Positions 1 through 8,439 of a stretch of 8,739 nucleotides of DNA are shown here, in pieces (position 1 is the first letter of the stretch; every line of letters begins with the position of its first letter). A model generated the notes under the pieces. The model did not search any database, was not told where the DNA came from, and saw nothing but the letters and a program-made list of their open reading frames with translations. Position numbers and translations under genes: made by a program. The stretch comes from Bacteroidales bacterium (GTDB lineage: Bacteria > Bacteroidota > Bacteroidia > Bacteroidales > S143-33): assembly GCA_027083655.1 (NCBI GenBank), contig JALWNS010000446.1:1-8739 (forward strand), given 5' to 3'.

Positions 1-3
1 GTT

Positions 4-399
4 ATGAAGTATGTTTTTAGGTTGCTGTTTTTTGTGAGTATAATTTTTTTTGGGGGATGCCATAATGGATCTAAAAAAATAGAGCCAAGTAAAGTACCGC
101 AATATGATAGTCTAACATATAAAGTTTTTCAAGTTCAAGGAGGATGGGGCTATGACATAATCATAAATGGTAAGGTATACATTCACCAGCCTTTTATACC
201 TGCTGTGCAAGGTGGTTTTCCGTTTCGTACAGAAGAAGATGCACGGAAGACGGCGATCTTGGTTATAGAAAAGTTAATGACACAAAGGGGTTTGCCCCGT
301 GTTACAAAAGAAGAGTTGGAAGATCTCGGGGTATTATATGATACAGTTATCAAGTACCAGGAGTACATGCAACGGTACTTGCAGAAACGGAGTCCATAG
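4..399 (+). CDS. DUF4907-family lipoprotein
   Basis: Small predicted lipoprotein of 131 residues. Residues 1-18 form a basic-then-hydrophobic signal peptide ending in a lipobox (FFGGC), so Cys19 should be lipidated after signal peptidase II cleavage. The segment from about residue 39 to 92, with GGWGYDI, YIHQPFIPAV and a T-EEDARK helix, matches my recollection of the DUF4907 family found in Bacteroidota; the biochemical function of that family is unknown to me. The residues after the Cys (HNGSKK) do not resemble the acidic surface-export signal of Bacteroidota lipoproteins, so an inward-facing membrane location is the simpler guess. The ATG at base 4 is chosen because the signal peptide begins there; only three bases precede it, so promoter and upstream neighbours are not visible. 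The TAG stop lies one base from the stop of the convergent amidase gene. Family call fairly sure, role unknown. Confidence 0.8.
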   Translation: MKYVFRLLFFVSIIFFGGCHNGSKKIEPSKVPQYDSLTYKVFQVQGGWGYDIIINGKVYIHQPFIPAVQGGFPFRTEEDARKTAILVIEKLMTQRGLPRVTKEELEDLGVLYDTVIKYQEYMQRYLQKRSP

Positions 400-400
400 A

Positions 401-1204
401 TTATTCCCAGAATTCAACGTTATGAGAGTCTTTTATATCAAAATCATCTTTGTCAAGAAGCACGGGGAATTTTTTTCTCATGTTATGGAGAAGTTCAAGG
501 TCTAATTCCACTGTATAAACATTTTCCTGGTTTTCGGGAGCCTGGTAAATGATATTTCCTCTTGGGTTGATAGCCATTGACATTCCGCTATAATAGAAGT
601 CATTTCCGTCTACTCCTATTCTGTTGACGGCTATAACGTATGCTTGATTTTCTATTGCTCTGGCTATAAGTAAATTTTTCCATTGATCTATACGGCTTTC
701 GGGCCAGTTGGCAACGTAGATAATTAAGTCATAATCCTGGTCATTACGAGCCCAGACAGGGAAGCGCAGGTCATAGCAAACTAAAGGTTTTATCCGCCAG
801 CCGGAATAATTTATTACAACTCTGTGAGAACCTGCAGAGAATTTGTGGTGTTCCCCGGCCATTGTGAATCTGTGCCTTTTATCATACCATGCCCATTTCC
901 CGTCGGGTTTCATGAAAATAAAGCGGTTATAAAATTTACCGTTTTCTTGCCATATAATTGAACCACAGATTGCAGAGTTTGTTTTATGTGCAGTGTATTC
1001 TAGCCATTTAATAGTAGGTCCTGAATAGTTTTCGGCAACATCCAGGGGATTAATGTAAAAACCGGTATTAAACATTTCAGGGAGGACAATGATGTCTGAC
1101 TTGATATTATTTAATTTTTTCTCAATGTGTAAAAAGTTCTTTTGTTTATCGAGCCAATGTATATGTGTCTGTAAAAGGGTAATTAATAGCTTGTTTTTTT
1201 TCAT
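401..1204 (-). CDS. yafV: Nitrilase-superfamily omega-amidase (YafV/Nit2 type)
   Basis: Cytosolic carbon-nitrogen hydrolase of 267 residues, about the family's normal length. The Glu-Lys-Cys catalytic triad is visible: Glu43 in VLPEMFNTGF, Lys109 in YDKRHRF and Cys143 in LVCYDLRFPVW. An additional Glu118 (GEHH) matches the family's second conserved glutamate, and the ANWPESR and NRIGVDG segments that follow are typical of the YafV branch. Enzymes of this branch hydrolyse omega-amides of 2-oxoacids, such as 2-oxoglutaramate and 2-oxosuccinamate, releasing ammonia and the dicarboxylate; they repair or recycle products of glutamine and asparagine transamination and can assist methionine salvage. 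No aminotransferase gene is visible nearby, so the substrate is inferred from family only. The ATG at 1204-1202 is followed by a run of eight A. The gene is divergent from the DivIC-like gene, with a 50-base gap, and convergent with the DUF4907 gene. No clear promoter was found for it. Other amidases of the superfamily remain possible. Confidence 0.85.
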   Translation of the reverse strand: MKKNKLLITLLQTHIHWLDKQKNFLHIEKKLNNIKSDIIVLPEMFNTGFYINPLDVAENYSGPTIKWLEYTAHKTNSAICGSIIWQENGKFYNRFIFMKPDGKWAWYDKRHRFTMAGEHHKFSAGSHRVVINYSGWRIKPLVCYDLRFPVWARNDQDYDLIIYVANWPESRIDQWKNLLIARAIENQAYVIAVNRIGVDGNDFYYSGMSMAINPRGNIIYQAPENQENVYTVELDLELLHNMRKKFPVLLDKDDFDIKDSHNVEFWE

Positions 1205-1222
1205 TTTTTAAAACATTTAAAT

Positions 1223-1230
1223 TAAATTTG
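1223..1230 (+). promoter_or_regulatory. Candidate -7 promoter element for the DivIC-DUF4301 operon
   Basis: TAAATTTG is an exact match to the Bacteroidota sigma-ABfr -7 consensus TAnnTTTG. It lies 24 bases before the ATG at 1255, which would give a leader of roughly 15-20 bases. No clear TTTG -33 element is present at the expected distance; that area is a T-rich run near 1194-1207. The position, in the gap between divergent genes and ahead of a closely packed operon, supports it, but such octamers arise by chance in AT-rich DNA. Confidence 0.45.
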
Positions 1231-1254
1231 TAGTAATTAGATATACTATGAAAT

Positions 1255-1572
1255 ATGGATATGAAAAGGTTTTGGACATTTTTTTTGCAAATTATTAAAA
1301 TTCTTGATGATTACAAAGTGCTCGTGGCCTTAATACTGTTAGTTTGGCTCTTGGGCTTTGCTAGCAAAAATAGCGTTTTTAGATTGGTGAAATTAGATAA
1401 ACAGATTAAGGCATTGAAGGAGCAGAAAGTAGATTTAGAGCGAAGAATAGTTGAAGATAGTCTTTATATTAGGAAGCTCGACACAGATGATGAGGCATTT
1501 GAAAGATATTTACGGGAGAGATATTATTTTCATCAACCGAATGAGGATATATATATTATACGGGAGCGATGA
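1255..1572 (+). CDS. DivIC/FtsB-like septum formation initiator protein
   Basis: Bitopic membrane protein of 105 residues in the FtsB/DivIC family, a component of the divisome that bridges early and late cell-division proteins in the FtsQ-FtsL-FtsB subcomplex. A short cytoplasmic N-terminus is followed by one membrane segment (about 21-37, VLVALILLVWLLGFA), then a coiled-coil stretch (about 43-75, LVKLDKQIKALKEQK and beyond). A conserved tail around residues 83-103 (ERYLRERYYFHQPNEDIYII) corresponds to the family's ARE-y-hkp-EDvyvi ending. Length fits the family. The start is either ATG 1255 or ATG 1261; both leave the membrane segment intact and neither has a good ribosome binding site. It is the first gene of the + strand group, 42 bases before the DUF4301 gene. 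FtsB and DivIC cannot be separated by sequence alone here, so no symbol is assigned. Confidence 0.85.
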   Translation: MDMKRFWTFFLQIIKILDDYKVLVALILLVWLLGFASKNSVFRLVKLDKQIKALKEQKVDLERRIVEDSLYIRKLDTDDEAFERYLRERYYFHQPNEDIYIIRER

Positions 1573-1614
1573 CCTCTATCCAACTTTTATCAAAAACCTA
1601 AAATTAAAAAAATC

Positions 1615-3132
1615 ATGCATTTGAATTTTGATGGGAAAGATCTTAAGTTATTGAAATCCAAGGGTATAAAGATAGAGGAGATATTAAGACAGTTAAACCT
1701 TTTTCGCAATGGTGTACCTCCTATTAATATAGTAGAACCTGCTACTGTGGCAAATGGTGTTGTAAAGTTGATTTCAAGCAATGAGCTTCAGCATTACGTC
1801 CAGATATACAATAATATACGCAAGTCTAAGGTAATTTATAAGTTTACGCCTGCATCAGGAGCAGCAACTAGAATGTTTAAGAAGCTTTTTAGTTTTGTAA
1901 ACTCGGATGCAACAGATCCTCTGGATGATGAGGTGAGGATGTTATTTGCAGATATAAAAAAGCTAGCTTTTTATGATGACCTAGACAGTGTATGCAAGAG
2001 AATGTACAAGAAGGATATACAGGAGATGATATCCAAAGGTATGTACAAAGAGATAATCCAGGCAATGTTGGAGCCCGGAGGTTTGGGATATGGCCATTTG
2101 CCAAAGGCTTTAATAAAGTTTCACAAATATACGGACAGGTCACGTACTGCAATGGAAGAGCATTTGGTAGAGTCGATGAGGTATGCTGTGGGTAAAGATG
2201 ATAGTCTCGAGCTACATTTCACAGTATCACCAGAGCACAGGGAATTGTTTGAGGATCATGCAAAGCGTCTGGTTCGATTGTACTCGGATTATGAGGTAGA
2301 TATACATTTTAGTTTTTCTATACAGGATCCTTCTACAGATACGATAGCTGTTACCCCGGATAATGAGCCATTTAGGACAGATGAAGGAGAGTTGCTTTTC
2401 CGTCCTGGGGGGCATGGGACGTTGATTTATAATCTGAATAACCTTGAGGCGGATTTTATTTTTGTTAAAAATATTGATAATGTAGCACCAGATAGGTTAA
2501 AGCCAGATACTGAATTATGGTTCCAGGGTTTGGCAGGTTACCTATATACTCTCAAAAGCAAGATTGATGCTTACATGGATTTGATAGAGATAGGTCCTAC
2601 GGAAAAAGACCTGGAAGATATTTATAGCTTTATTCATAATGTATTGTCAATCAGGATAAAGAAGAAAATAGAGACAATAGAAGAAAAGATTGATACGGCC
2701 AGGAATATTTTTAGCCGTCCATTACGAGTAGCTGGCGTTGTTAAAAATTTAGGACAGGAAGGGGGTGGTCCTTTTCTGGTAGAATATGATGATTTTGTTA
2801 GTCCCCAGATTGTTGAAAAAGCCCAGATAGACCTGAATAATCCTCATAATATGGCTATGTTGAAGAATTCTACTCATTTTAATCCAACCTTCATGGTATT
2901 ATCTGTCCGGGACCACATGGGAAAAAAGTTTGACCTGTTGAATTATGTAGATGAGAAAGCTTCTTTCATTACGACTAAGACATACCAGGGAAGGCCGTTG
3001 AAGGCATTGGAGAGACCAGGGTTGTGGAATGGTGCAATGGCTTTTTGGAATACTGTATTTGTCGAAGTACCATTAACAGTTTTTAATCCAGTTAAGACAG
3101 TGTTTGATTTGTTAAAACCAAATCATCAATGA
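1615..3132 (+). CDS. DUF4301 family protein, probable UDP-sugar pyrophosphorylase-like nucleotidyltransferase
   Basis: Soluble protein of 505 residues, full length for the DUF4301 family, whose function is not established to my knowledge. Seen directly, in order: TPASGAATRMFKK (78-90), like the GxGTRxxxxxPK nucleotide-binding loop; LPKALIKFH (162-170) with a downstream T-MEEHLVE, like the PK-L segment of sugar nucleotidyltransferases; HFTVSPEHRELFE (201-213); FRPGGHGTLIYNL (262-274), like the PxGxGG-Y motif of UDP-GlcNAc pyrophosphorylases or the GHGD of UDP-glucose pyrophosphorylases; FVKNIDNVAPD (283-293), like the conserved VDN segment that helps bind metal and sugar; and FNPVKTVFDLL (490-500), like the PVKT-DLL region whose lysine contacts phosphate in UDP-glucose pyrophosphorylases. 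I infer a GT-A-fold UTP-dependent sugar-1-phosphate uridylyltransferase; substrate unknown. The ATG at 1615 has no clear ribosome binding site. The stop overlaps the next gene (ATGA), suggesting translational coupling. Family call strong, enzymatic inference moderate. Confidence 0.85.
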   Translation: MHLNFDGKDLKLLKSKGIKIEEILRQLNLFRNGVPPINIVEPATVANGVVKLISSNELQHYVQIYNNIRKSKVIYKFTPASGAATRMFKKLFSFVNSDATDPLDDEVRMLFADIKKLAFYDDLDSVCKRMYKKDIQEMISKGMYKEIIQAMLEPGGLGYGHLPKALIKFHKYTDRSRTAMEEHLVESMRYAVGKDDSLELHFTVSPEHRELFEDHAKRLVRLYSDYEVDIHFSFSIQDPSTDTIAVTPDNEPFRTDEGELLFRPGGHGTLIYNLNNLEADFIFVKNIDNVAPDRLKPDTELWFQGLAGYLYTLKSKIDAYMDLIEIGPTEKDLEDIYSFIHNVLSIRIKKKIETIEEKIDTARNIFSRPLRVAGVVKNLGQEGGGPFLVEYDDFVSPQIVEKAQIDLNNPHNMAMLKNSTHFNPTFMVLSVRDHMGKKFDLLNYVDEKASFITTKTYQGRPLKALERPGLWNGAMAFWNTVFVEVPLTVFNPVKTVFDLLKPNHQ

Positions 3133-3569
3133 AAAAATTATTCTTTCTGCTCCTTTTTGTTTTAAGTCTTATCTCTTGTACTAGCAAACTGGGTTTAGTG
3201 GATACTAGTTCTGATGAATGTGATTATTCGCAGTGTAATTCACAGGAGCCTGGTAGGGTAAATTTAGAGGTAAAATTTACCAGATCGGCAGTCCAACGGA
3301 GTCCTAAGATATTTTTGTTGTTAGGACGTTTTGAGGAGCAGAATTATCTAGATACTATCTCGACAGATACTGTACCTGCATACAGGGACTATGTATTAAT
3401 TCCGGTTGATGTTGATCATTATTATTCCGTTGTAGCAGAGTATTTTAGGGGTGATGATACTATTTATGCGTTGGATGGCTCTTATGTGTTTAAGACGTTT
3501 TATTATCTGTGTGATTCAATATGTTGGCAAGTAAAAGGTAATAGCTTGAATATAAAACTCAAAAACTAA
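3129..3569 (+). CDS. Hypothetical lipoprotein with paired cysteines
   Basis: Unrecognised predicted lipoprotein of 146 residues. Residues 2-16 are a lysine-led hydrophobic signal peptide ending in LSLISC, making Cys17 the lipidated residue. The mature part is rich in beta-type alternation ([35 protein letters not shown]) and suggests a small beta-sandwich. Four other cysteines come as two close pairs, Cys31/Cys36 and Cys128/Cys132 ([11 protein letters not shown]), flanking the beta core; they could form disulfides outside the cytoplasm. No catalytic motif is evident. There is no acidic surface-export tag directly after Cys17. The start codon overlaps the stop of the DUF4301 gene by four bases, so the two are probably translationally coupled, and the YjbQ-family gene starts four bases after its stop. 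The operon context ties it to an envelope or division role only loosely. Confidence 0.75.
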   Translation: MKKLFFLLLFVLSLISCTSKLGLVDTSSDECDYSQCNSQEPGRVNLEVKFTRSAVQRSPKIFLLLGRFEEQNYLDTISTDTVPAYRDYVLIPVDVDHYYSVVAEYFRGDDTIYALDGSYVFKTFYYLCDSICWQVKGNSLNIKLKN

Positions 3570-3573
3570 AGAG

Positions 3574-3993
3574 ATGAAGTCTTACAGGAAAGAATTATTG
3601 TTTAATACTCCTACACGAAGGGCATTTATAAATATTACCCAGGACGTGGAGAAAGCAGTTGAGGAGAGTGGTGTTAAGGAGGGTTTGTGCTTAGTCAATG
3701 CCATGCACATTACAGCTAGTGTTTTTATTAATGATGACGAGCCAGGCTTGCATGATGATTTTGAGAAATGGCTTGAAGAGTTGGCGCCTGAAAAACCACA
3801 TTCCAGGTACAAGCATAACCTTACAGGAGAAGATAATGGAGATGCACACCTCAAGCGCCAGGTAATGGGGCGCGAGGTTGTAGTAGCTATAACTAATGGC
3901 AAGTTGGACTTCGGTCCATGGGAGCAAATTTTTTATGGAGAATTTGATGGCAAGCGACCTAAACGCGTGTTAATAAAGATAATCGGGGAATAA
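3574..3993 (+). CDS. yjbQ: YjbQ-family protein (annotated as secondary thiamine-phosphate synthase)
   Basis: Protein of 139 residues, the usual length of the YjbQ (UPF0047) family, which forms small compact trimers. Hallmarks seen: [16 protein letters not shown] (43-58) with His45; [16 protein letters not shown] (84-99) with Asp87, Asn88, Asp90 and His92; [19 protein letters not shown] (108-126), ending in the conserved EFDG-R. Database names for the family rest on weak thiamine-phosphate synthase activity of the E. coli protein; its true role is uncertain, so the name should be treated as a family label. The EDN-DAHLK version with a GPW rather than GTW motif resembles a divergent subgroup. 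It is the last gene of the operon and its stop is followed at once by the terminator. No thiamine genes lie nearby and no TPP riboswitch precedes it. There is no Shine-Dalgarno sequence; the ATG is chosen by family alignment and the four-base gap to the lipoprotein gene. Confidence 0.85.
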   Translation: MKSYRKELLFNTPTRRAFINITQDVEKAVEESGVKEGLCLVNAMHITASVFINDDEPGLHDDFEKWLEELAPEKPHSRYKHNLTGEDNGDAHLKRQVMGREVVVAITNGKLDFGPWEQIFYGEFDGKRPKRVLIKIIGE

Positions 3994-4024
3994 AAAAGAG
4001 GGGCTCGTAGAGCCCCTCTTTTTT
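3992..4024. terminator. Bidirectional intrinsic terminator between yjbQ and guaB
   Basis: A perfect nine-base GC-rich stem GAGGGGCTC (3998-4006) pairs with GAGCCCCTC (4010-4018) around a GTA loop. It is flanked by six A on the left (3992-3997) and eight T on the right (4019-4026), so each strand reads stem plus U-tract. It overlaps the yjbQ stop codon on the left and abuts the guaB stop (4025-4027) on the right, and should end both convergent transcripts. Confidence 0.9.
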
Positions 4025-5512
<1,488 letters not shown>

Positions 5513-5523
5513 TTAGGTTTGGA

Positions 5524-5553
5524 CAAAATTAAAACAAAAATCGAAATGGCAAT
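5524..5553 (-). promoter_or_regulatory. Candidate guaB promoter (-33/-7)
   Basis: On the - strand, TAATTTTG (5531 down to 5524) matches the Bacteroidota -7 consensus TAnnTTTG, and ATTG (5553 down to 5550) is a partial match to the TTTG -33 element, with 18 bases between them. Both spacing and position (23 bases before the guaB ATG) are appropriate. The predicted leader would be under 20 bases, leaving no room for an attenuator or riboswitch. Confidence 0.5.
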
Positions 5554-5597
5554 CAGAATTTTTCAATTTTAGACTTTTAGAAAGCAGTTTATTTGAT

Positions 5598-5605
5598 TAG
5601 ATTTG
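5598..5605 (+). promoter_or_regulatory. Candidate -7 promoter element for prs-recJ
   Basis: TAGATTTG is an exact TAnnTTTG match 36 bases before the prs ATG. The only -33 candidate is a weak TTAG at 5577-5580 with 17 bases between. The element sits inside one of three ATTTGAT copies in this intergenic region (5591, 5601 and 5630). No stem-loop or riboswitch-like structure is seen in the leader. Confidence 0.4.
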
Positions 5606-5641
5606 ATGGGAGTAAGTAAAATAATAAAAATTTGATAAACA

Positions 5642-6595
5642 ATGTTTTACGAAAACAGGGAATTAAAGCTCTTTTCCGGACGTGCGAGCCGTTACCTAGC
5701 AGAAAAGATCGCCAAGAGCCTGGGTATGGATCTTGGCGATGTGTCTGTCCAGCAGTTTAGCGATGGCGAGATACAGCCAAGTTTTAACCAGAGTGTAAGG
5801 GGGGATTATGTTTTTATTGTTCAATCCACTTTTGCACCGGCAGATAATTTAATGGAGTTGTTGCTAATGGTAGATGCGGCTTATAGGGCCTCGGCTTATA
5901 AGATAGCAGCGGTAATACCTTATTTTGGTTATGCACGGCAGGATAGAAAAGATCAGCCCCGTGTGCCTATTGGCGCTAAGCTGGTTGCTAATATGTTGCA
6001 TGCCGCAGGTGTGTCGAGAGTTATTACAATGGATTTGCATGCAGACCAGATTCAAGGTTTTTTTGATATGCCTGTGGATCACCTGTTTGCATCATCAGTT
6101 TTTATTCCGTATATCAAAAGTTTAAAGCTTGATAACCTGGTGGTGGCGGCTCCAGATACAGGAGGAGTGAAGAGGGCTAATGCTTATTCTAAGTTTTTGG
6201 ATGCTTCGTTGGTTATTTGTTATAAAAAACGGGTCCGTGCTAATGAAGTAGATAGTCTCACTGTTATTGGAGATGTGAAAGATAAGAATGTTATTCTTGT
6301 CGATGATATTATTGACACAGCAGGTACATTGACCCTGGCGGCAGAGAAGATGAAGGAACAAGGAGCCAGGTCTATTCTGGCATTTGCTTCGCATCCGGTT
6401 TTATCAGGGCCGGCGTATGAACGTATAGAAAATTCTGCATTGGACAAGCTGATAGTCACAGATTCGATACCTTTGAGGAAAAAGAGCTCTAAGATAGAAG
6501 TTTTATCAGTAGCAGAGCTATTTGCAAGTGTAATACGGAATGTGTACGAACAAAAATCAATAAGCGCAAATTTCATCCAGAAGAGTTCTAATTAA
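5642..6595 (+). CDS. prs: Ribose-phosphate pyrophosphokinase (PRPP synthetase)
   Basis: Class I PRPP synthetase of 317 residues, full length. It transfers pyrophosphate from ATP to ribose 5-phosphate, giving PRPP for purine, pyrimidine, NAD, histidine and tryptophan synthesis. Motifs seen: the N-terminal LFSGRASRYLAEKIA segment (10-24) and FSDGEIQPS (39-47); the flexible ATP loop YFGYARQDRK (94-103); the catalytic histidine in TMDLHADQIQGFFD (129-142, His133); the PDTGGVKRA loop (171-179); Lys195 and Arg197 in CYKKRVRANEV; and the PRPP-binding loop LVDDIIDTAGT (219-229). The C-terminus VYEQKSISANF matches the family ending and continues by only a few residues. It diverges from guaB, so two guanine-pathway genes share one regulatory region, and lies 15 bases before the recJ ATG, so the two are likely cotranscribed. 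There is no strong ribosome binding site before ATG 5642. Confidence 0.97.
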   Translation: MFYENRELKLFSGRASRYLAEKIAKSLGMDLGDVSVQQFSDGEIQPSFNQSVRGDYVFIVQSTFAPADNLMELLLMVDAAYRASAYKIAAVIPYFGYARQDRKDQPRVPIGAKLVANMLHAAGVSRVITMDLHADQIQGFFDMPVDHLFASSVFIPYIKSLKLDNLVVAAPDTGGVKRANAYSKFLDASLVICYKKRVRANEVDSLTVIGDVKDKNVILVDDIIDTAGTLTLAAEKMKEQGARSILAFASHPVLSGPAYERIENSALDKLIVTDSIPLRKKSSKIEVLSVAELFASVIRNVYEQKSISANFIQKSSN

Positions 6596-6601
6596 TAAGG
6601 A
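6596..6601 (+). promoter_or_regulatory. Ribosome binding site of recJ
   Basis: TAAGGA, directly after the prs stop codon, is one of the few Shine-Dalgarno-like sequences in this window. It lies nine bases before ATG 6611 and six before the in-frame GTG 6608, so spacing permits either start; ATG is preferred on codon identity. Confidence 0.5.
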
Positions 6602-6610
6602 AAAATTGTG

Positions 6611-8326
6611 ATGAAGTATAAATGGGACATTATACCAGTAGGTGATAAGCAGAAGGTTTTAGATCTAGCATTGCAGCTAAAAGTTTTACCAGTATTAGCT
6701 AACATGTTTATAAACAGAGGTATAGAGGATAGGTCACAAGCAGAGAAATTTTTTATTCCTGATTTGAAAAATCAACACGATGCTTCTTTGCTCAAGGATA
6801 TTGACCTGGCCAAGGACCGGGTTTTGCGGGCATGGCAGCAAAGGGAAAAAATAATGATTTGGGGTGATTATGACGTGGATGGTACTACGGGTACAGCCCT
6901 GTTGTACAAAATACTAAAGCCTTTTTTCCCCACGATAAGCTATTACATACCTGACAGGTATAGCGAGGGTTATGGTCTATCTTACCAAGGAATAGATTAT
7001 GCTCATAGCCAGGGGGTTAGTTTGATAATTTCGGTTGATACTGGCATAAAAAATGTGAGCGAGATTGGATATGCAAGGGACAAAGGCATTGATTTTATTG
7101 TTTTGGACCACCATACACCGGGCGAACAGCTACCTCCTGCTATAGCAGTTGTCGATCCCAAGCGGGAGGATGACCAGTATCCTTTTAAGGAGTTGACAGG
7201 TTGTGGTGTAGCTTTTAAGTTTTTGCAGTATTTGGCCAAGGATATTGGGTTGGATGAAAGGCAGTTATACCGTAGCCTTGATTTACTGGTATTAAGCATA
7301 GGAGCAGATATTGTTCCGATAGTAGATGAGAACAGGATTTATGCTTATTTTGGCTTAAAGCTTCTGAACACAGATCCGTCTGTCGGGATAAGGGCATTGA
7401 AGGAAGTTGCAGGTTGGAAAGATAAAAAACTAACAGTCGGTGGTATGGTTTTTACGTTAGCACCTAGGATAAATGCTGCGGGCAGGATAGGGCATGGGTC
7501 CCAGGCAGTGGAATTACTTATAAGTGAGAATTATGAAGAGGCTTTGAAGATAGCAAGGGAGATAGATAAACTGAATAAACAACGCCAACAAATACAGAGT
7601 GATATTGTCAAAGAGATAATGGATGAGATAGAGAACAATCCCGGATTGAAGGATAAGAATTCCACAGTTTTATATAATCCACAGTGGCACAAGGGAGTAG
7701 TTGGTATTGCTGCTTCCAAAGTCATTGAATATGTCTATAAACCAACGATTATTCTTACCCGGAGTGATGATGGTATAACAGGGTCGGCAAGAAGTGTTGC
7801 AGATTTTGATCTGTATGATGCTATTGAAAACTGTGCACATTTGTTGACAAAATTTGGAGGGCATAAGTATGCGGCAGGTTTGAGCATGAAGAAAGAGAAT
7901 TTGGAAGCTTTTATGGATTGCTTCGAACGTGTTGTGACAGAGCGTATTACTGATGATATGAAAAAGCCTAAACTTAAGATTTCTGGTGTTCTACGGCTCA
8001 AAGACCTGAATATGCATCTCTTACGTGTTCTCAAGAAAATGGAGCCTTATGGCCCAGGTAATCCTAAGCCTGTGTTTGTATCTTTGGGTGTCAAGGAAGT
8101 GTCTTACCGTGTCATTGGCCGCGATAGTAATCATTTGTTATTGAGTTATCGTAAGGAAAATGGGGAATATATTTCTGCAATTGCTTTTGATAGTGCAGAC
8201 TTATTACAGAAGATTGTAGAAAGCTCTAGTTATGATATAGCTTATACCGTGGGCGAGAGTGAATATAATGGTACGAACTATCTGCAGATTGAGATTAAAG
8301 ATTTTAGGTTTGAAGAGGAAAGGTAG
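6611..8326 (+). CDS. recJ: Single-stranded-DNA-specific exonuclease RecJ
   Basis: 5'-to-3' single-strand DNA exonuclease of the DHH superfamily, 571 residues from ATG 6611 (572 from GTG 6608), normal for RecJ. It resects DNA in the RecF repair pathway and in mismatch and base-excision repair, in the cytosol. Metal-binding motifs, numbered from ATG 6611: GDYDVDGTTG (85-94); Asp143 in ISVDTG; VLDHHTPGE (164-172) with the DHH triad at 166-168; IGADIVP (230-236) with Asp233; and APRINAAGRIGH (284-295). The DHHA1 nucleic-acid domain shows QWHKGVVGIAASK (358-370) and FGGHKYAAGLSM (415-426). The C-terminal OB-type region contains MEPYGPGNPKPVF (477-489). All catalytic residues are present. It follows prs by 15 bases and probably shares its promoter. 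No good terminator directly follows the TAG stop; the hairpin at 8377 is the nearest candidate. Confidence 0.96.
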   Translation: MKYKWDIIPVGDKQKVLDLALQLKVLPVLANMFINRGIEDRSQAEKFFIPDLKNQHDASLLKDIDLAKDRVLRAWQQREKIMIWGDYDVDGTTGTALLYKILKPFFPTISYYIPDRYSEGYGLSYQGIDYAHSQGVSLIISVDTGIKNVSEIGYARDKGIDFIVLDHHTPGEQLPPAIAVVDPKREDDQYPFKELTGCGVAFKFLQYLAKDIGLDERQLYRSLDLLVLSIGADIVPIVDENRIYAYFGLKLLNTDPSVGIRALKEVAGWKDKKLTVGGMVFTLAPRINAAGRIGHGSQAVELLISENYEEALKIAREIDKLNKQRQQIQSDIVKEIMDEIENNPGLKDKNSTVLYNPQWHKGVVGIAASKVIEYVYKPTIILTRSDDGITGSARSVADFDLYDAIENCAHLLTKFGGHKYAAGLSMKKENLEAFMDCFERVVTERITDDMKKPKLKISGVLRLKDLNMHLLRVLKKMEPYGPGNPKPVFVSLGVKEVSYRVIGRDSNHLLLSYRKENGEYISAIAFDSADLLQKIVESSSYDIAYTVGESEYNGTNYLQIEIKDFRFEEER

Positions 8327-8376
8327 CAGGAGGGTGTTAGAGGTGCTAATATTGATGGAATAAGGTATTAGAAAAT

Positions 8377-8413
8377 AACCAATAGGCAGGTGCGTAGCAC
8401 CTGCCTATTGGTT
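8377..8413. terminator. Strong 17-bp hairpin between recJ and the right-edge gene
   Basis: A perfect 17-base inverted repeat, AACCAATAGGCAGGTGC (8377-8393) and GCACCTGCCTATTGGTT (8397-8413), with a GTA loop. On the - strand the stem is followed by ATTTTCTAAT, a modest U-rich tail, so it best fits a terminator for the leftward gene. On the + strand it is followed by GATGTAATG with no T-tract, so termination of recJ, if it occurs here, would be less canonical; the hairpin could instead protect the mRNA 3' end. Confidence 0.75.
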
Positions 8414-8439
8414 GATGTAATGATTTGCTATTTAATAAT

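Noticed and set aside
1194..1201. Run of eight A just after the amidase start codon as a phase-variation tract
   Set aside because: AAA-rich codons after the start are common in AT-rich genomes, and a cytosolic metabolic enzyme is an unlikely phase-variable gene; nothing else supports it.
1248..1250. ATG upstream of the DivIC-like gene as its start
   Set aside because: It is in a different frame from the DivIC-like coding sequence; the in-frame choices are 1255 and 1261.
3570..3573. TPP riboswitch ahead of the YjbQ-family gene, given its thiamine-related name
   Set aside because: Only four bases separate it from the preceding gene, and no thiamine genes or THI-box-like sequence are present.
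5567..5581. Direct repeat TTTTAGA, eight bases apart, between guaB and prs
   Set aside because: Short and AT-rich with no symmetry, and no clear relation to either promoter match.
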